Assembly (NCBI RefSeq): GCF_002234405.1
Contig: NZ_NMQT01000019.1
Coordinates: 1 to 41,916 of the forward strand
Source of the DNA: Amycolatopsis thailandensis
GTDB lineage: Bacteria; Actinomycetota; Actinomycetes; Mycobacteriales; Pseudonocardiaceae
Length of the DNA stretch: 41,916 nucleotides
Direction of reading: 5' to 3'
Shown: positions 19,044 to 27,248 of the stretch, one piece after another
Layout: each line of letters begins with the position of its first letter
Position numbering within the stretch: position 1 is the first letter of the stretch
Position numbers and translations under genes: made by a program
The notes under the pieces: generated by a model
What the model was told of the DNA's origin: nothing
Seen by the model: only the letters and a program-made list of their open reading frames with translations
Database searches by the model: none

Positions 19044-19609
19044 GCGCTGTACGGGCGCTCCGCCGGTAGCAGTGCTTCGGCGTCCTCGATGCGGTTCGCC
19101 GCGACCAAGGCACCGATCTCGCGCATGACCGGGGTGACGTCGGTGACCGCGGTGATCCATTTGTCGACATAGCGATCGACGGCCTCGCCGCTCAGTCCCA
19201 TCTGGAGCGAACGATGCTTCAGGGGGCCGAGCCGGACACTGCGTTCCGGATCCCACTGGATGCGGACCGGGCTGGTCTTGACCTCGTTCCGCCACGCCTT
19301 CTGGTCGGGGTGGACGTCCCGGTCGTAGTGGCTGAGCGCCGCGTGGTCGAGTGCCCAGGCGAAGCCCTCGCGAGTGATGTCGAGGGCGAGCACGCGCTCT
19401 TGGCCGGGCTTCGCGGCCCAGCCGCAGCGGTACGCCATCCAGAGGAAGGACGGCTTGATCCAGGTCATGCGTTCGCGTTTGAACGGCGGCACGAACGTGC
19501 CCGCCTTCAGGGCGGCGTCGGCGATGGCCGGCGAGTACGCCTGATAGACGCGGATCGTGGTTTCGGTGTGGACGGCGCGGATCTGCCGCGCCGGGATCTC
19601 TTCTTTCAT
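19040..19609 (-). CDS. DUF4291 family protein
   Basis: A 189-residue protein with the hallmark wording of DUF4291: RQIRAVHTETTIRVYQAYSP near the N terminus, then FVPPFKRERMTWIKPSFLWM and YRCGWA, a GQERVLALDI strand and ALSHYDRDV. The central RMTWIKPSFLWM block is the most conserved part of the family. The family is widespread in bacteria and some eukaryotes, and its biochemical role is not established as far as I know. No signal peptide or membrane span is present. Start is ATG 19609 without a clear Shine-Dalgarno. Its stop overlaps that of the convergent small gene by three bases. Confidence 0.82.
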   Translation of the reverse strand: MKEEIPARQIRAVHTETTIRVYQAYSPAIADAALKAGTFVPPFKRERMTWIKPSFLWMAYRCGWAAKPGQERVLALDITREGFAWALDHAALSHYDRDVHPDQKAWRNEVKTSPVRIQWDPERSVRLGPLKHRSLQMGLSGEAVDRYVDKWITAVTDVTPVMREIGALVAANRIEDAEALLPAERPYSA

Positions 19610-19683
19610 TTGCCGCTCAGCGTGACAGGCGCGATGTTCGTATGCGACCGAAATTCCCTTGCCCGCCGGGGCATGCTGACGTC

Positions 19684-20001
19684 ATGGCATTGCTGCGCAA
19701 GGGTTCGCGACGGATCGTGGTCGACGACACCGCTTACCGGTGGATCGTCCGGCGTAAGCCGACCTACTCGCAGGAGGACGGATGTCCCCTGTCCTACGCG
19801 GTGGAACTCGAGGACGCGCGGGGTGCGGTGCTGGTGGTCCAGACGGACCACGCGCATCCGTTGAACTATCGGGGATTCCCGTCGAAAGCGGTGCTGCCTT
19901 CCGATGTGGAGGGGGCGATCCGGCTGGCGCTGGAGCGCGGGTGGGAGCCGACGGCTCCGGGGGCGCAGTTCCCGCTGGATCTCGCGGCCGCGGGCTCGTG
20001 A
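19684..20001 (+). CDS. Hypothetical protein, 105 residues
   Basis: A small soluble protein starting MALLRKGSRRIVVDDTAYRWIVRRKP, predicted alpha/beta, with YSQEDGCPLSYAVELED and a C-terminal PSDVEGAIRLALERGWEPTAPG. Proteins of this kind recur in actinomycetes as uncharacterised genes, and I cannot name a domain. ATG 19684 has CATGCT six bases upstream, so it may be leaderless; an earlier in-frame ATG at 19642 would add 14 unlikely residues. It diverges from the DUF4291 gene with 74 bases between starts, and a set of three hairpins follows its stop. Confidence 0.65.
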   Translation: MALLRKGSRRIVVDDTAYRWIVRRKPTYSQEDGCPLSYAVELEDARGAVLVVQTDHAHPLNYRGFPSKAVLPSDVEGAIRLALERGWEPTAPGAQFPLDLAAAGS

Positions 20002-20017
20002 GTGAGACCGAGGCCCT

Positions 20018-20072
20018 GTCCGTGAAGGCCTCCTTGAGGGACCCAGGGTCCCTCAAGGAGGCCTTCACGGAC
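20018..20072. repeat. 55-base perfect palindrome, copy 2
   Basis: Arms 20018-20044 and 20046-20072 around one A, base-for-base identical to 88-142. It begins 16 bases after the upstream stop codon. The flanking bases differ between the two copies, so the repeat unit is exactly the palindrome. Confidence 0.8.
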
Positions 20073-20220
20073 TTCAGGTGGCCGAAGCGGCGGTGACGTG
20101 TCCGTGTCCGGGTGGATCAGTGGCCCTGGGACATCCGCACCAGGACGCGGCCGGGGGCGTGGGTCTCGGCGGCGATGTAGCCGCTCACGACCGTGCGACC
20201 CGGTGCTGTCCGGCGCCCAG

Positions 20221-20274
20221 TGTCGCGAAAGTGGCTTTCACAACGTTGAAGGTTGCGAAAGTGGCTTTCGCAAC
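20221..20274. repeat. Paired half-palindromes (GCGAAAGTGGCTTTCGC family), copy 3
   Basis: Two units, GCGAAAGTGGCTTTCAC and GTTGCGAAAGTGGCTTTCGCAAC (20252-20274, a 10-bp hairpin on its own). Unlike the copies at 5216 and 5433, both units read GTGG in the same direction, so the pair is a direct rather than inverted arrangement. Confidence 0.6.
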
Positions 20275-20324
20275 GCTCTCCTGCTGGAGGTCATGCCCGG
20301 CGGAAGGTGATGGCCTGCACCGGG

Positions 20325-20375
20325 CCGTGAAGGCCTCCTTTCCTACCCTGAAAGTAGGGAAGGAGGCCTTCACGG
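20325..20375. terminator. Hairpin with GTGAAGGCCTCCTT outer stem, CTACC apex
   Basis: Arms 20325-20346 and 20354-20375 (22 bp, one mismatch) with a 7-base loop. Same outer stem as 88-142 and an apex like 5324-5374. It is the last of three hairpins between the convergent genes ending at 20001 and 20444. Confidence 0.7.
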
Positions 20376-20443
20376 ACTTCGCCATCCGACCTGACGCTCC
20401 TTGGCTTTCGGCCCGGTAACCCGAATGGCAACCGCGACCGACG

Positions 20444-23400
20444 TCAGCCCAAGGACCACAGGCGCGCGTAGTGGCCCCCGGCGGCCACCAGGTCTTCGTG
20501 GGTGCCCTGCTCGATGATCCGGCCGTGGTCCAGCACCACGATCCGGTCCGCCTTGGCGGCGGTGGCGAGCCGGTGCGCGACCACGAAAGTCGTGCGGCGC
20601 CGCGCGAGTTGTTCCGTCGCGCGCAGGACGGCGGCTTCGGTGGACGGGTCCAGTGCCGCTGTCGCCTCGTCGAGCAGGAGGACGTCCGGGTCCACGAGTT
20701 CGGCGCGGGCGAGGGCGACGAGTTGCCGCTGCCCGGCCGAAAGCGACCGTCCGCGTTCACCGACAGGCTGATGGAAACCGGCGGGGAGCGCGGCGACACC
20801 GTCGAGCGCGCCGACGGACCGGACCGCCTCTTCGACTTCCGCGTCCGTCGCGGAAGGCCTGCCATAGCGCACATTGTCCGCGACGGTCCCCGAGAACAGA
20901 TGCGCTTCCTGTGGTACCACGCCCATCCGTGTGCGCAGGGCGGCCAGGTCGTATTCGCGGATGTCGGTTCCGTCGATCCGGACCACACCGCCCGTCGCGT
21001 CGTAGAAACGCGCGACGAGCTTCACCGCCGTCGATTTCCCGGCGCCCGTCGCGCCGACCAGCGCGACGGTCTCCCCGGGCGCGACGTCCAGGGAAAGCTG
21101 GGTCAGGGCGGGCTCGTCCGTTGCGGTGTAAGCGAAATCGACGTCCTTGAAGGAGACTTCGCCTCGCAGTCGCTCCGGGACCGCGACCGGTTTCTCCGCC
21201 TCCGGAACGGAAGTCGGCGTGCGCAGGAGGTCGCCGATCCGCGTCAGGCCGACCCGCGCCTGCTGATATCCGTCGAACACCGAGGACAGTTGCTGGATCG
21301 GCGAGAAGAACTGACCCAGGTACAACAGGAACGCCACCAGCACACCGGCGGACAGGGTGCCCGCCGCGACGCGGTTCGCGCCGACGATCAGCACGACGAC
21401 CTCGGCGAGTCCGGAAAGCATCGCGGCGAAAGGGAAGTACGTCGCGACCAGACGCTGGGCGCGAAGCCGTGAACGCCGGTATTCATCGCTGCGGGACGCG
21501 AACTTCTCCGCCGTGCGCTCTTCGCGCGTATACGCCTGCGCGACCCGCAGCCCGTTCACGTTCTCCTGCATGTCCGCGTTGACGACGCTGACCCGTTCCC
21601 GGGCTTCGGTGTACGCCTTGGACGAAGCCCGGCGGAAGATCACCGTCGCCACGACGAGGATCGGCAGCACCGCGAGCGCGTACGCCGCCAGCCCGATATC
21701 GGTGATCATCAAGGCCGCCGCGATCCCAACCAAGGTCAGCGCGCTCACCACAGCCTGTGCGACACCGGTCTGCAGGAACGTCGAGAGCGCGTCGACGTCG
21801 GTCGTCATCCGGGTCATGATCTTCCCGGACAGTTCGCGTTCGTAGAAGTCGAGCCCGAGCCGTTGCAGATGCGCGTAACTGCGTACGCGCAGCGAATACA
21901 GCACCGTCTCGCCGACCCGCGCCGTCATCTTGGTCTGGAGGTACACCACCAGCCAGTCCGCGAGGATCACCAGCGCGCCGATCCCGGCGGCCAGCCAGAT
22001 GACCGCCTCCGCGCCGGCGCGCACGCCGTTGTCGATGCCGTGCTGATACAGCGCGGGCATCGCGATGGTGGCCAGCGCGTCCGCCGCGACCAGGCCGATC
22101 ACCACGGCGAGCGGGCCACGCACCGGCTTCAGCAGGCGGCCGAGGCGGAACTTCGGTTCGGGCGCGGTGACGTCGGTGCCCGGCAGGCGCGGGACGTCCG
22201 TGGCGGGCGGCAGTTTCCGGACGCCATCGATGAGTTCCTCGCTCGGCGGCAGGTTGACGTCCCACTCGCCGCCGGTGCCCTTTCGCTCGCCCGCCAGTTC
22301 GTCGGCCTTGTCCTGCTCCGGCCACAGGGCGGGCGTGATGCCCGCGGGACCACAATCGAGGCCCTCACAGCGATGCGGTTCCTCGACGTCGTCACCCGGT
22401 CCCGCGACGAGTTCGCGGAACAGCGCGCAGCGCGCCAGCAGTTCCTCTTCGGTGCCGACGTCGACGACGCGGCCCTTGTCCAACACGGCGATCCGGTCGG
22501 CGAGGGCGAGGGTGGAGCGCCGGTGCGCGATCAGCAGGGTCGTCCGGCTCGCGGTGACCGAGCGCAGCGTGTCGTGGATCGCGGCCTCGGTGACCGTGTC
22601 GATGGCGGACGTCGCGTCGTCCAGGACCAGCACGCGAGGATCCGTCATCAATGCCCTGGCCAGGCCGAGCCGCTGACGCTGCCCGCCCGACAACGTGAGG
22701 CCGCGCTCGCCGACGAGCGTGTCGTAGCCCTCGGGGAGCCGCTGGATGAACTCGTCCGCCTCCGCCGCCCGCGCGGCCGCGCGGATCTCCTCGTCGCTCG
22801 CGTCCGGCCTACCGTAGGCGATGTTGTCGCGCACCGACGAGGAGAAGAGGAACGCCTCCTCGAAGACCACGCCGATCGCGCCGCGCAGGTCGTGCTGCCG
22901 GACGTCGCGGACGTCGAGTTCGCCGACCTGGACCGAACCGTCGTGGACGTCGTAGAACCGGGGCAGCAGCAAGGAGATCGTCGACTTGCCCGAACCGGCC
23001 GTGCCGACCAGCGCGAGCGTTTCGCCTGGCCTGGCCTCCAGGGTGAGACCGTCGAGCACCGGATCCGACCGCGTGTAGCCGAAGGAGACGTCCTCCAGCC
23101 GGACGCCGAGCGGTCCTTCGGGCAGCGATCGCGCGTCCGGGCTGTCGACGACGTCCGGCTGCGCGTCGATCAGCTCGTTGACCCGTTCCGCGCCCGCCCT
23201 GGTCAGCTGCGCCTGGACGACGAGGCTCGAGATCATCCTCGCCGGGCCGATCAGGATGGAGAGATAGGTCGCGAAGGCCAGGAAGGTGCCGAGGCTGACT
23301 TCCCCCTTCAGCGCCAGGACACCGCCGACCGCCAGCACCGCGACCTGACCGGCCGCGGGCAGCGCCGCCGTCGTGGCCGTGGGCAAAGCGGACAGCCTCG

Positions 23401-24166
23401 CCGCGCGCATGCGTTCGGCGAAAAGCTTCTTCGCCGTCTTCTCCAGCTTCGCGACTTCGCGCGCCTCCTGGCCGAAGCCCTTCACGACGCGTACGCCGGT
23501 GACGGTCTCCTCGACCTGCTGCGCGACGTCGGCCGCGCGCTGCTGCGCGGCCCATGTCGCGGGGAAGAGCCGCTTCCGGCTCACCGCCATGATGATCGCG
23601 ATCGCCGGGGCCACCACCATCGCGATCAGGGTCAGCGTCGGCGACATCCACAGCATCGCGCCGAGTGACAGCAGCGCGAAGATCACCGAACCGGCCGAGA
23701 GCGGCACCTGCATCAGGACCGAGGTGACCAGCTGGAGGTCCGAGATCGCGCGGGAGGCGACCTGCCCGGTGCGCAGCGCGTCCTGCTTTCCGCCGTCGAG
23801 CCGGGAGACCGCGTTGAACACCTGGCGGCGCAGATCGTGCTGGACGTCGAGGGCCAGCCGCCCGCCGACGTACCGGCGGGCGAAGGCGTTGCCGAAGGTC
23901 AGCACTTGCAGCACCGCCATCACGGCGGCGAGCAGGCCGAGGTTCGAGGTGTCGCCCGCGACCGCGCTGTCGAGCGCTTCCCGGATCAGCAGCGGACCGG
24001 CGGCCTGCAACCCGACGCCGATGATCGCCGCGCCCAGCGACAGCACGACCAGCCACGGGTGTTTCCAGCACGAAGCGGCCAGGCGGCGGATCCAGCCTCC
24101 GGCGGGTGCGGGGGTGGTCTCACGAGCCGGACTGGCTTGACGCGGACGAGGTGGAGCAGTAGTCAC
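20444..24166 (-). CDS. Double-length (TMD-NBD-TMD-NBD) ABC exporter
   Basis: A 1,240-residue fusion of two ABC exporter halves, like mycobacterial Rv0194-type multidrug exporters. Half 1: membrane domain about 33-330, Walker A GTAGSGKST (388-396), signature LSGGQRQ (492-498), Walker B VLVLDD (512-517). A linker of about 110 residues follows. Half 2: membrane domain about 680-990, Walker A GATGAGKST (1038-1046), Q-loop PQE at 1085-1087, signature LSAGQ (1142-1146), Walker B VLLLDE (1162-1167). Half 1 has Asp for the catalytic Glu and Glu for the Q-loop Gln (VVFEEAFLF), while half 2's signature is altered. One of the two ATP sites is therefore degenerate, as in heterodimeric exporters. The start is GTG 24166, with TAGGCT six bases upstream (leaderless). 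Substrate unknown; drug or lipid efflux is plausible. Confidence 0.9.
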   Translation of the reverse strand: MTTAPPRPRQASPARETTPAPAGGWIRRLAASCWKHPWLVVLSLGAAIIGVGLQAAGPLLIREALDSAVAGDTSNLGLLAAVMAVLQVLTFGNAFARRYVGGRLALDVQHDLRRQVFNAVSRLDGGKQDALRTGQVASRAISDLQLVTSVLMQVPLSAGSVIFALLSLGAMLWMSPTLTLIAMVVAPAIAIIMAVSRKRLFPATWAAQQRAADVAQQVEETVTGVRVVKGFGQEAREVAKLEKTAKKLFAERMRAARLSALPTATTAALPAAGQVAVLAVGGVLALKGEVSLGTFLAFATYLSILIGPARMISSLVVQAQLTRAGAERVNELIDAQPDVVDSPDARSLPEGPLGVRLEDVSFGYTRSDPVLDGLTLEARPGETLALVGTAGSGKSTISLLLPRFYDVHDGSVQVGELDVRDVRQHDLRGAIGVVFEEAFLFSSSVRDNIAYGRPDASDEEIRAAARAAEADEFIQRLPEGYDTLVGERGLTLSGGQRQRLGLARALMTDPRVLVLDDATSAIDTVTEAAIHDTLRSVTASRTTLLIAHRRSTLALADRIAVLDKGRVVDVGTEEELLARCALFRELVAGPGDDVEEPHRCEGLDCGPAGITPALWPEQDKADELAGERKGTGGEWDVNLPPSEELIDGVRKLPPATDVPRLPGTDVTAPEPKFRLGRLLKPVRGPLAVVIGLVAADALATIAMPALYQHGIDNGVRAGAEAVIWLAAGIGALVILADWLVVYLQTKMTARVGETVLYSLRVRSYAHLQRLGLDFYERELSGKIMTRMTTDVDALSTFLQTGVAQAVVSALTLVGIAAALMITDIGLAAYALAVLPILVVATVIFRRASSKAYTEARERVSVVNADMQENVNGLRVAQAYTREERTAEKFASRSDEYRRSRLRAQRLVATYFPFAAMLSGLAEVVVLIVGANRVAAGTLSAGVLVAFLLYLGQFFSPIQQLSSVFDGYQQARVGLTRIGDLLRTPTSVPEAEKPVAVPERLRGEVSFKDVDFAYTATDEPALTQLSLDVAPGETVALVGATGAGKSTAVKLVARFYDATGGVVRIDGTDIREYDLAALRTRMGVVPQEAHLFSGTVADNVRYGRPSATDAEVEEAVRSVGALDGVAALPAGFHQPVGERGRSLSAGQRQLVALARAELVDPDVLLLDEATAALDPSTEAAVLRATEQLARRRTTFVVAHRLATAAKADRIVVLDHGRIIEQGTHEDLVAAGGHYARLWSLG

Positions 24167-24172
24167 CCCGCC

Positions 24173-24178
24173 AGCCTA
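24173..24178 (-). promoter_or_regulatory. -10-like TAGGCT before the fused ABC exporter
   Basis: Minus-strand TAGGCT, six bases, then GTG at 24166; the same hexamer precedes the polyamine-synthase-like gene. There is no separate Shine-Dalgarno. Confidence 0.35.
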
Positions 24179-24220
24179 GGCCGCTCCACCGACATGATCG
24201 GCCGGTTCGCGCAGGGCCGA

Positions 24221-24277
24221 ACGCCATGAAAGGTCCTTTCCCTGCAAATTTCGCAAGGAAAGGACCTTTCATGGCGT
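24221..24277. terminator. Hairpin (ATGAAAGGTCCTTTCC family), copy 2
   Basis: Arms 24221-24241 and 24257-24277 are 21 bp, perfect, with a partly paired apex (CTGCAAATTTCGCAA). It is a diverged relative of 4933-4987. It lies between the start of the fused exporter and the end of the ABC-2 operon on the same strand, so it would terminate the latter about 300 bases downstream of its last stop. Confidence 0.65.
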
Positions 24278-24284
24278 GTGTGAG

Positions 24285-24570
24285 AGGTGACCCACGTCGG
24301 ATGGGAAGGTGACCCACGTCCGGCCGGGGCAAGGTTCGCCTTCGCCGAACTCGTCGTGCCACACGTCGCCGCCACCGAACGGTCTCCCCAAGGGCGCCCC
24401 GCGCCCGACGGAGACTTCACCCGTCGCGCGCCCTCTTTCGGGCCGAAGGCCCACGGAAACGTGATGAAGGGGCGCCTCCACGCCCAACCTGCAGGTTGAA
24501 GCGGGTCGACGCCCCTTCGGCACGTTTACGTCAGCGCGCGATCAAACAACCACAGTCAGCGCGCGATCAA
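24285..24570. other. Gap with two pairs of short direct repeats
   Basis: No convincing gene. AGGTGACCCACGTC occurs at 24285-24298 and 24307-24320 (22-base period). GTCAGCGCGCGATCAA occurs at 24530-24545 and 24555-24570 (25-base period), the second copy abutting the stop codon of the ABC-2 permease. A weak inverted repeat GAAGGGGCG/CGCCCCTTC (24466-24474, 24510-24518) may act as a terminator. Confidence 0.4.
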
Positions 24571-25455
24571 TTAAGTAATGTCCTTCTTCTGGTTCACGGC
24601 CCAGCCGGCGAGGAAGAAGATCATCGTCCAGCCGAAGAAGATGAGCGCCGAGGCCCACCACGAGAACGCGCCGGGCGCACCCGCCGCGTACTGCAGCGCC
24701 CACGCCGTCTCGTCCTGGAGAGCGGGCACCTTCACGCCGGCGGCGCCGAACGCCTCCGCGCCGATGGCGCCCACGATGCCGTTGACCGTGCCGTTCGGCA
24801 GGACCCCGCCCAGCCACGTGATGTCCGCGGCGCCGAACATGACGAACACCAGGACGTTCTCGACGACGAGCATCCAGATGGTCAGCGTGATGATGCTGCC
24901 GACCACGCTGCGCCAGACCGCGCCGACGCCGATGCCGAACAAGGTCGCCAGGATCGTCGCGAGAACACCCGCGCCCAGCACGCCCAGCCACTGGCCCGCC
25001 GACGGCAGCCGCTGGCTGTCGACCGTGATCACGGTGCCGAGGCTCGCCGCGGCCACGATGATCACACCGTAGATCGCGCCCCACGCGATGTAGGTGATCA
25101 TCTTCGCGCTCAACGCCGAAACCCGGTTCGGGGCGGTGAGGAACGTCGTGGTGATCGTCTTCTTCGTGTACTCGCCGGCGAGGGCGAAGACGCCGAAGAT
25201 GATCGGGATCATCGTGCCGATGTTGATGCCGTGCCCCAGCGCGAGCAGGCCGACGGGCAGTTCACCGGTCGAGATGCCCAGCGCCTCGGTCAGCTCACGC
25301 GTGTCCGAGCGGCCGAGGAAGTCACTGAAGTCGTTCGTGACCATGCCCCAGAACAGGGCGAACGCGAACGCGAAGACCACCGCGGGGATCATCAGCGCCC
25401 ACCATGCTTTGAGGGTGAGCGTCTTGCGGAACTCCGCCTTGATCAGGTTGCCCAT
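24571..25455 (-). CDS. ABC-2 type transporter permease
   Basis: A 294-residue membrane protein with about six hydrophobic segments. It opens MGNLIKAEFRKTLTLKAWWAL, the amphipathic start typical of ABC-2 permeases, followed by a first span IPAVVFAFAFALFWGMV. It has YTKKTITTTFLTAPNR in the cytoplasmic coupling region and several spans in the second half. It pairs with the ATPase encoded immediately upstream, the start overlapping that gene's stop (ATGA). Such pairs export lipids, antibiotics or peptides; nothing nearby identifies the cargo. The C terminus is basic and charged (WAVNQKKDIT). Confidence 0.87.
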   Translation of the reverse strand: MGNLIKAEFRKTLTLKAWWALMIPAVVFAFAFALFWGMVTNDFSDFLGRSDTRELTEALGISTGELPVGLLALGHGINIGTMIPIIFGVFALAGEYTKKTITTTFLTAPNRVSALSAKMITYIAWGAIYGVIIVAAASLGTVITVDSQRLPSAGQWLGVLGAGVLATILATLFGIGVGAVWRSVVGSIITLTIWMLVVENVLVFVMFGAADITWLGGVLPNGTVNGIVGAIGAEAFGAAGVKVPALQDETAWALQYAAGAPGAFSWWASALIFFGWTMIFFLAGWAVNQKKDIT

Positions 25456-26648
25456 CAGCCCTGGCCTCCCCAGCCCTCGTTCTGGCCCTGCTGCGGCGCC
25501 TGCTGCTGAGGCGGCGCCTGCTGGTACTGCTGCTGTTGCTGCGGGGGCTGGCCCTGCTGCTGGTACTGCTGCGGCGGCGCGAAACCGGGCGGCGGGGTGT
25601 TCGGCGGCGCGAATCCGGGCGGCGTCTGCGGCGCGTAGCCGGGAGGCGGCGCCTGATATCCGGGCGGCGGGCCCTGATGACCCGGGGGCGGACCCTGGTA
25701 GCCCGGCGGCGGGCCCTGCTGCTGGAAACCGGGCTGCGGCGCGGAGTACTGACCCTGCGTCAGCTGGAAGAACATCCGCTCCAGATCCGCGGTCTCCTCC
25801 TGCATGCCGTAGACCGCGATGCTCGCCTTCGCCGAGATGTCACCGATCTGCTGCACCGTCGCACCGGCGACCGCGACCCGGCCGTCCGGCATCGGCGAGA
25901 CCTGCGTGATGCCCGCTTCCTGCAACGCGGAGACGAGACCGCTCGCGTCCGCCGACTGCACCAGCACCCGCGACTGGTTGCTCTTGCGCAACTGATCCAG
26001 CGAGCCGTTGTACCGCGTCATGCCCTGGCTGATGATCACGACCTGGTCGATCGTCTGCTCCACCTCGTTCAGAAGGTGGCTCGAGACCAGCACCGTGCGC
26101 CCCTCACGCGCGTACGCGCGCAGGAAGTTCCGAAGCCACAGGATGCCTTCGGGGTCGAGCCCGTTCGTCGGCTCGTCCAGCACCAGCACCTGCGGATTCC
26201 CCAGCAACGCCGTCGCCAGCGCCAGCCGCTGCCGCATACCGAGCGAGAACCCGCCCGCCTTGCGGTCCGCCGCCGACGAAAGGCCCACCAGGCCCAGCAC
26301 CTCGTCCACCCGCTGATCCGGCATCCCGATCGCCGCCGAGTACACGCGCAGGTGATTCCGCGCCGTCCGCCCCGGGTGGAAGCCCTCGTTCTCCAGCACC
26401 GAACCGACGACCCGGGCCGGATTCCCCAGCTGGTCGTGCGGGCGCCCGTTGATGGTCGCCGTGCCGTTCGTGGGCGTCACCAGCCCGAGCAGCATCCGGA
26501 GCGTCGTGGTCTTCCCGGCCCCGTTGGGCCCCAGGAAGCCGGTCACCGAACCAGGCTCCACCGTGAAGCTCAGATTCTGGACCGCGTTGACCGCACCGAA
26601 CTGCTTGCTCAGATTCTGCACCGCGATGCGGCCACTGCCGTCGTGCAT
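25455..26648 (-). CDS. ABC-2 transporter ATPase with a Gln/Pro/Gly-rich C-terminal tail
   Basis: A 397-residue protein. Residues 1-300 are a DrrA-like ABC exporter ATPase: Walker A GPNGAGKTT (40-48), signature FSLGMRQRLALA (134-145), Walker B VLVLDEPTNGLDPEG (154-168), H-loop VSSHLLNEVEQ. Residues about 301-397 are an unusual low-complexity tail with PPPGYQ/PPPGHQ/PPPGYA repeats, then PPGFAPP, then runs of glutamine. The tail is encoded by 25458-25748. Such tails are more often seen on actinobacterial membrane-anchored signalling proteins than on ABC ATPases, and may mediate self-association or protein binding (inference). ATG 26648 has AAGGGGA upstream; a further in-frame start 39 bases upstream is unlikely. 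First gene of a two-gene operon. Confidence 0.88.
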   Translation of the reverse strand: MHDGSGRIAVQNLSKQFGAVNAVQNLSFTVEPGSVTGFLGPNGAGKTTTLRMLLGLVTPTNGTATINGRPHDQLGNPARVVGSVLENEGFHPGRTARNHLRVYSAAIGMPDQRVDEVLGLVGLSSAADRKAGGFSLGMRQRLALATALLGNPQVLVLDEPTNGLDPEGILWLRNFLRAYAREGRTVLVSSHLLNEVEQTIDQVVIISQGMTRYNGSLDQLRKSNQSRVLVQSADASGLVSALQEAGITQVSPMPDGRVAVAGATVQQIGDISAKASIAVYGMQEETADLERMFFQLTQGQYSAPQPGFQQQGPPPGYQGPPPGHQGPPPGYQAPPPGYAPQTPPGFAPPNTPPPGFAPPQQYQQQGQPPQQQQQYQQAPPQQQAPQQGQNEGWGGQG

Positions 26649-26925
26649 ACCGTCCCCTTTTGTTGACGAAGGCCGATCACGCGACATCCTGCCTCACCGG
26701 GTGAGTCCGCACCCGCGGAAGGGGTCAATCCGCCGAAAGCGACCTTCGTCACGTTCGATGCTGTGACGATGCCATCCCTCAGCGCACCCGACACTGGACC
26801 GAATGGCCTCTGACTACCGGATATGCGTCGTAAAGCGCGGAAAATCACCGACTGTGGAGAGGGTCTGTGAAGAAGTAATTCGGAAGACATGGCAACCCCA
26901 TGCAGCGCGGCGGCGACTTATTACC

Positions 26926-26931
26926 TACGAT
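26926..26931 (+). promoter_or_regulatory. -10-like TACGAT before the small-RNA candidate
   Basis: TACGAT lies six bases before 26938, the first base of a strong stem. The surrounding CCTAC-GAT-GTAGG is also a small palindrome that could bind a regulator. No clear -35 is visible. Confidence 0.35.
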
Positions 26932-26937
26932 GTAGGA

Positions 26938-27045
26938 GGCGGCCCGCTCCCAATGACCCCCAGGTTGGTTGAGCGGGCCGCCCTCAGCCCCGTAGCCCCG
27001 CCTTGGTTGATGCTGACGCATCTGCCCCGAGGCGGGGCTTCGTCG
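26938..27045 (+). ncRNA. Candidate structured small RNA with two C-loop hairpins (6C-like)
   Basis: Two strong hairpins lie in a 700-base gap without genes. Hairpin 1 is GGCGGCCCGCTC (26938-26949) with its perfect complement at 26971-26982 and a loop containing ACCCCC. Hairpin 2 is AGCCCCGCCT (26994-27003) with AGGCGGGGCT (27030-27039), a longer loop containing TGCCCC, and a TTCGTCG tail. A -10-like TACGAT precedes hairpin 1 by six bases. Two GC stems with C-rich loops recall the actinobacterial 6C small RNA, but I cannot confirm the family from memory and the C runs are five and four, not six. A further hairpin of Gs and Cs follows near 27051-27080 and may be part of the terminator. Confidence 0.42.
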
Positions 27046-27050
27046 TATCA

Positions 27051-27185
27051 CCCGGGGGGCCGAGCCCCCCGGACCCCCACGGTGCGTGAAGCTGCGGTTC
27101 GCGAGTGGTTCCGGCCTCGGGCGCGGGGCGCCCTCGCCTGGAGAGGATCCGGCTCAGCGGGAGTAAAGGTCCCTGGCTTCGGTTG
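27051..27185. other. Rest of the gap downstream of the small-RNA candidate
   Basis: CCGGGGGGCCGAGCCCCCCGG at about 27052-27072 is a very stable GC hairpin, probably terminating the small RNA. Beyond it I see no gene. An open frame spanning 26803-27186 crosses the small-RNA stems and lacks start signals. Confidence 0.4.
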
Positions 27186-27242
27186 AGTACATGAAGGCCC
27201 CCTTCCTGTGGCTAGGCGCAAGGAAGGGGGCCTTCATGTACT
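27186..27242 (-). terminator. 22-bp perfect hairpin (GTACATGAAGGCCCCCTTCCT), copy near ald
   Basis: Arms 27186-27207 and 27221-27242 with the loop GTGGCTAGGCGCA. That loop is nearly the reverse complement of the loop in the sister element at 36968-37026. It lies downstream of ald, beyond another hairpin. Confidence 0.7.
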
Positions 27243-27248
27243 TGGGAG

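Noticed and set aside
24287..24499. Possible 70-residue protein
   Set aside because: Composition is ordinary intergenic GC-rich sequence and it spans short direct repeats; no start signal.
26803..27186. Possible 127-residue protein
   Set aside because: It crosses the small-RNA stems and a GC terminator-like hairpin, has low-complexity Pro/Arg content, and has no ribosome site or homology.
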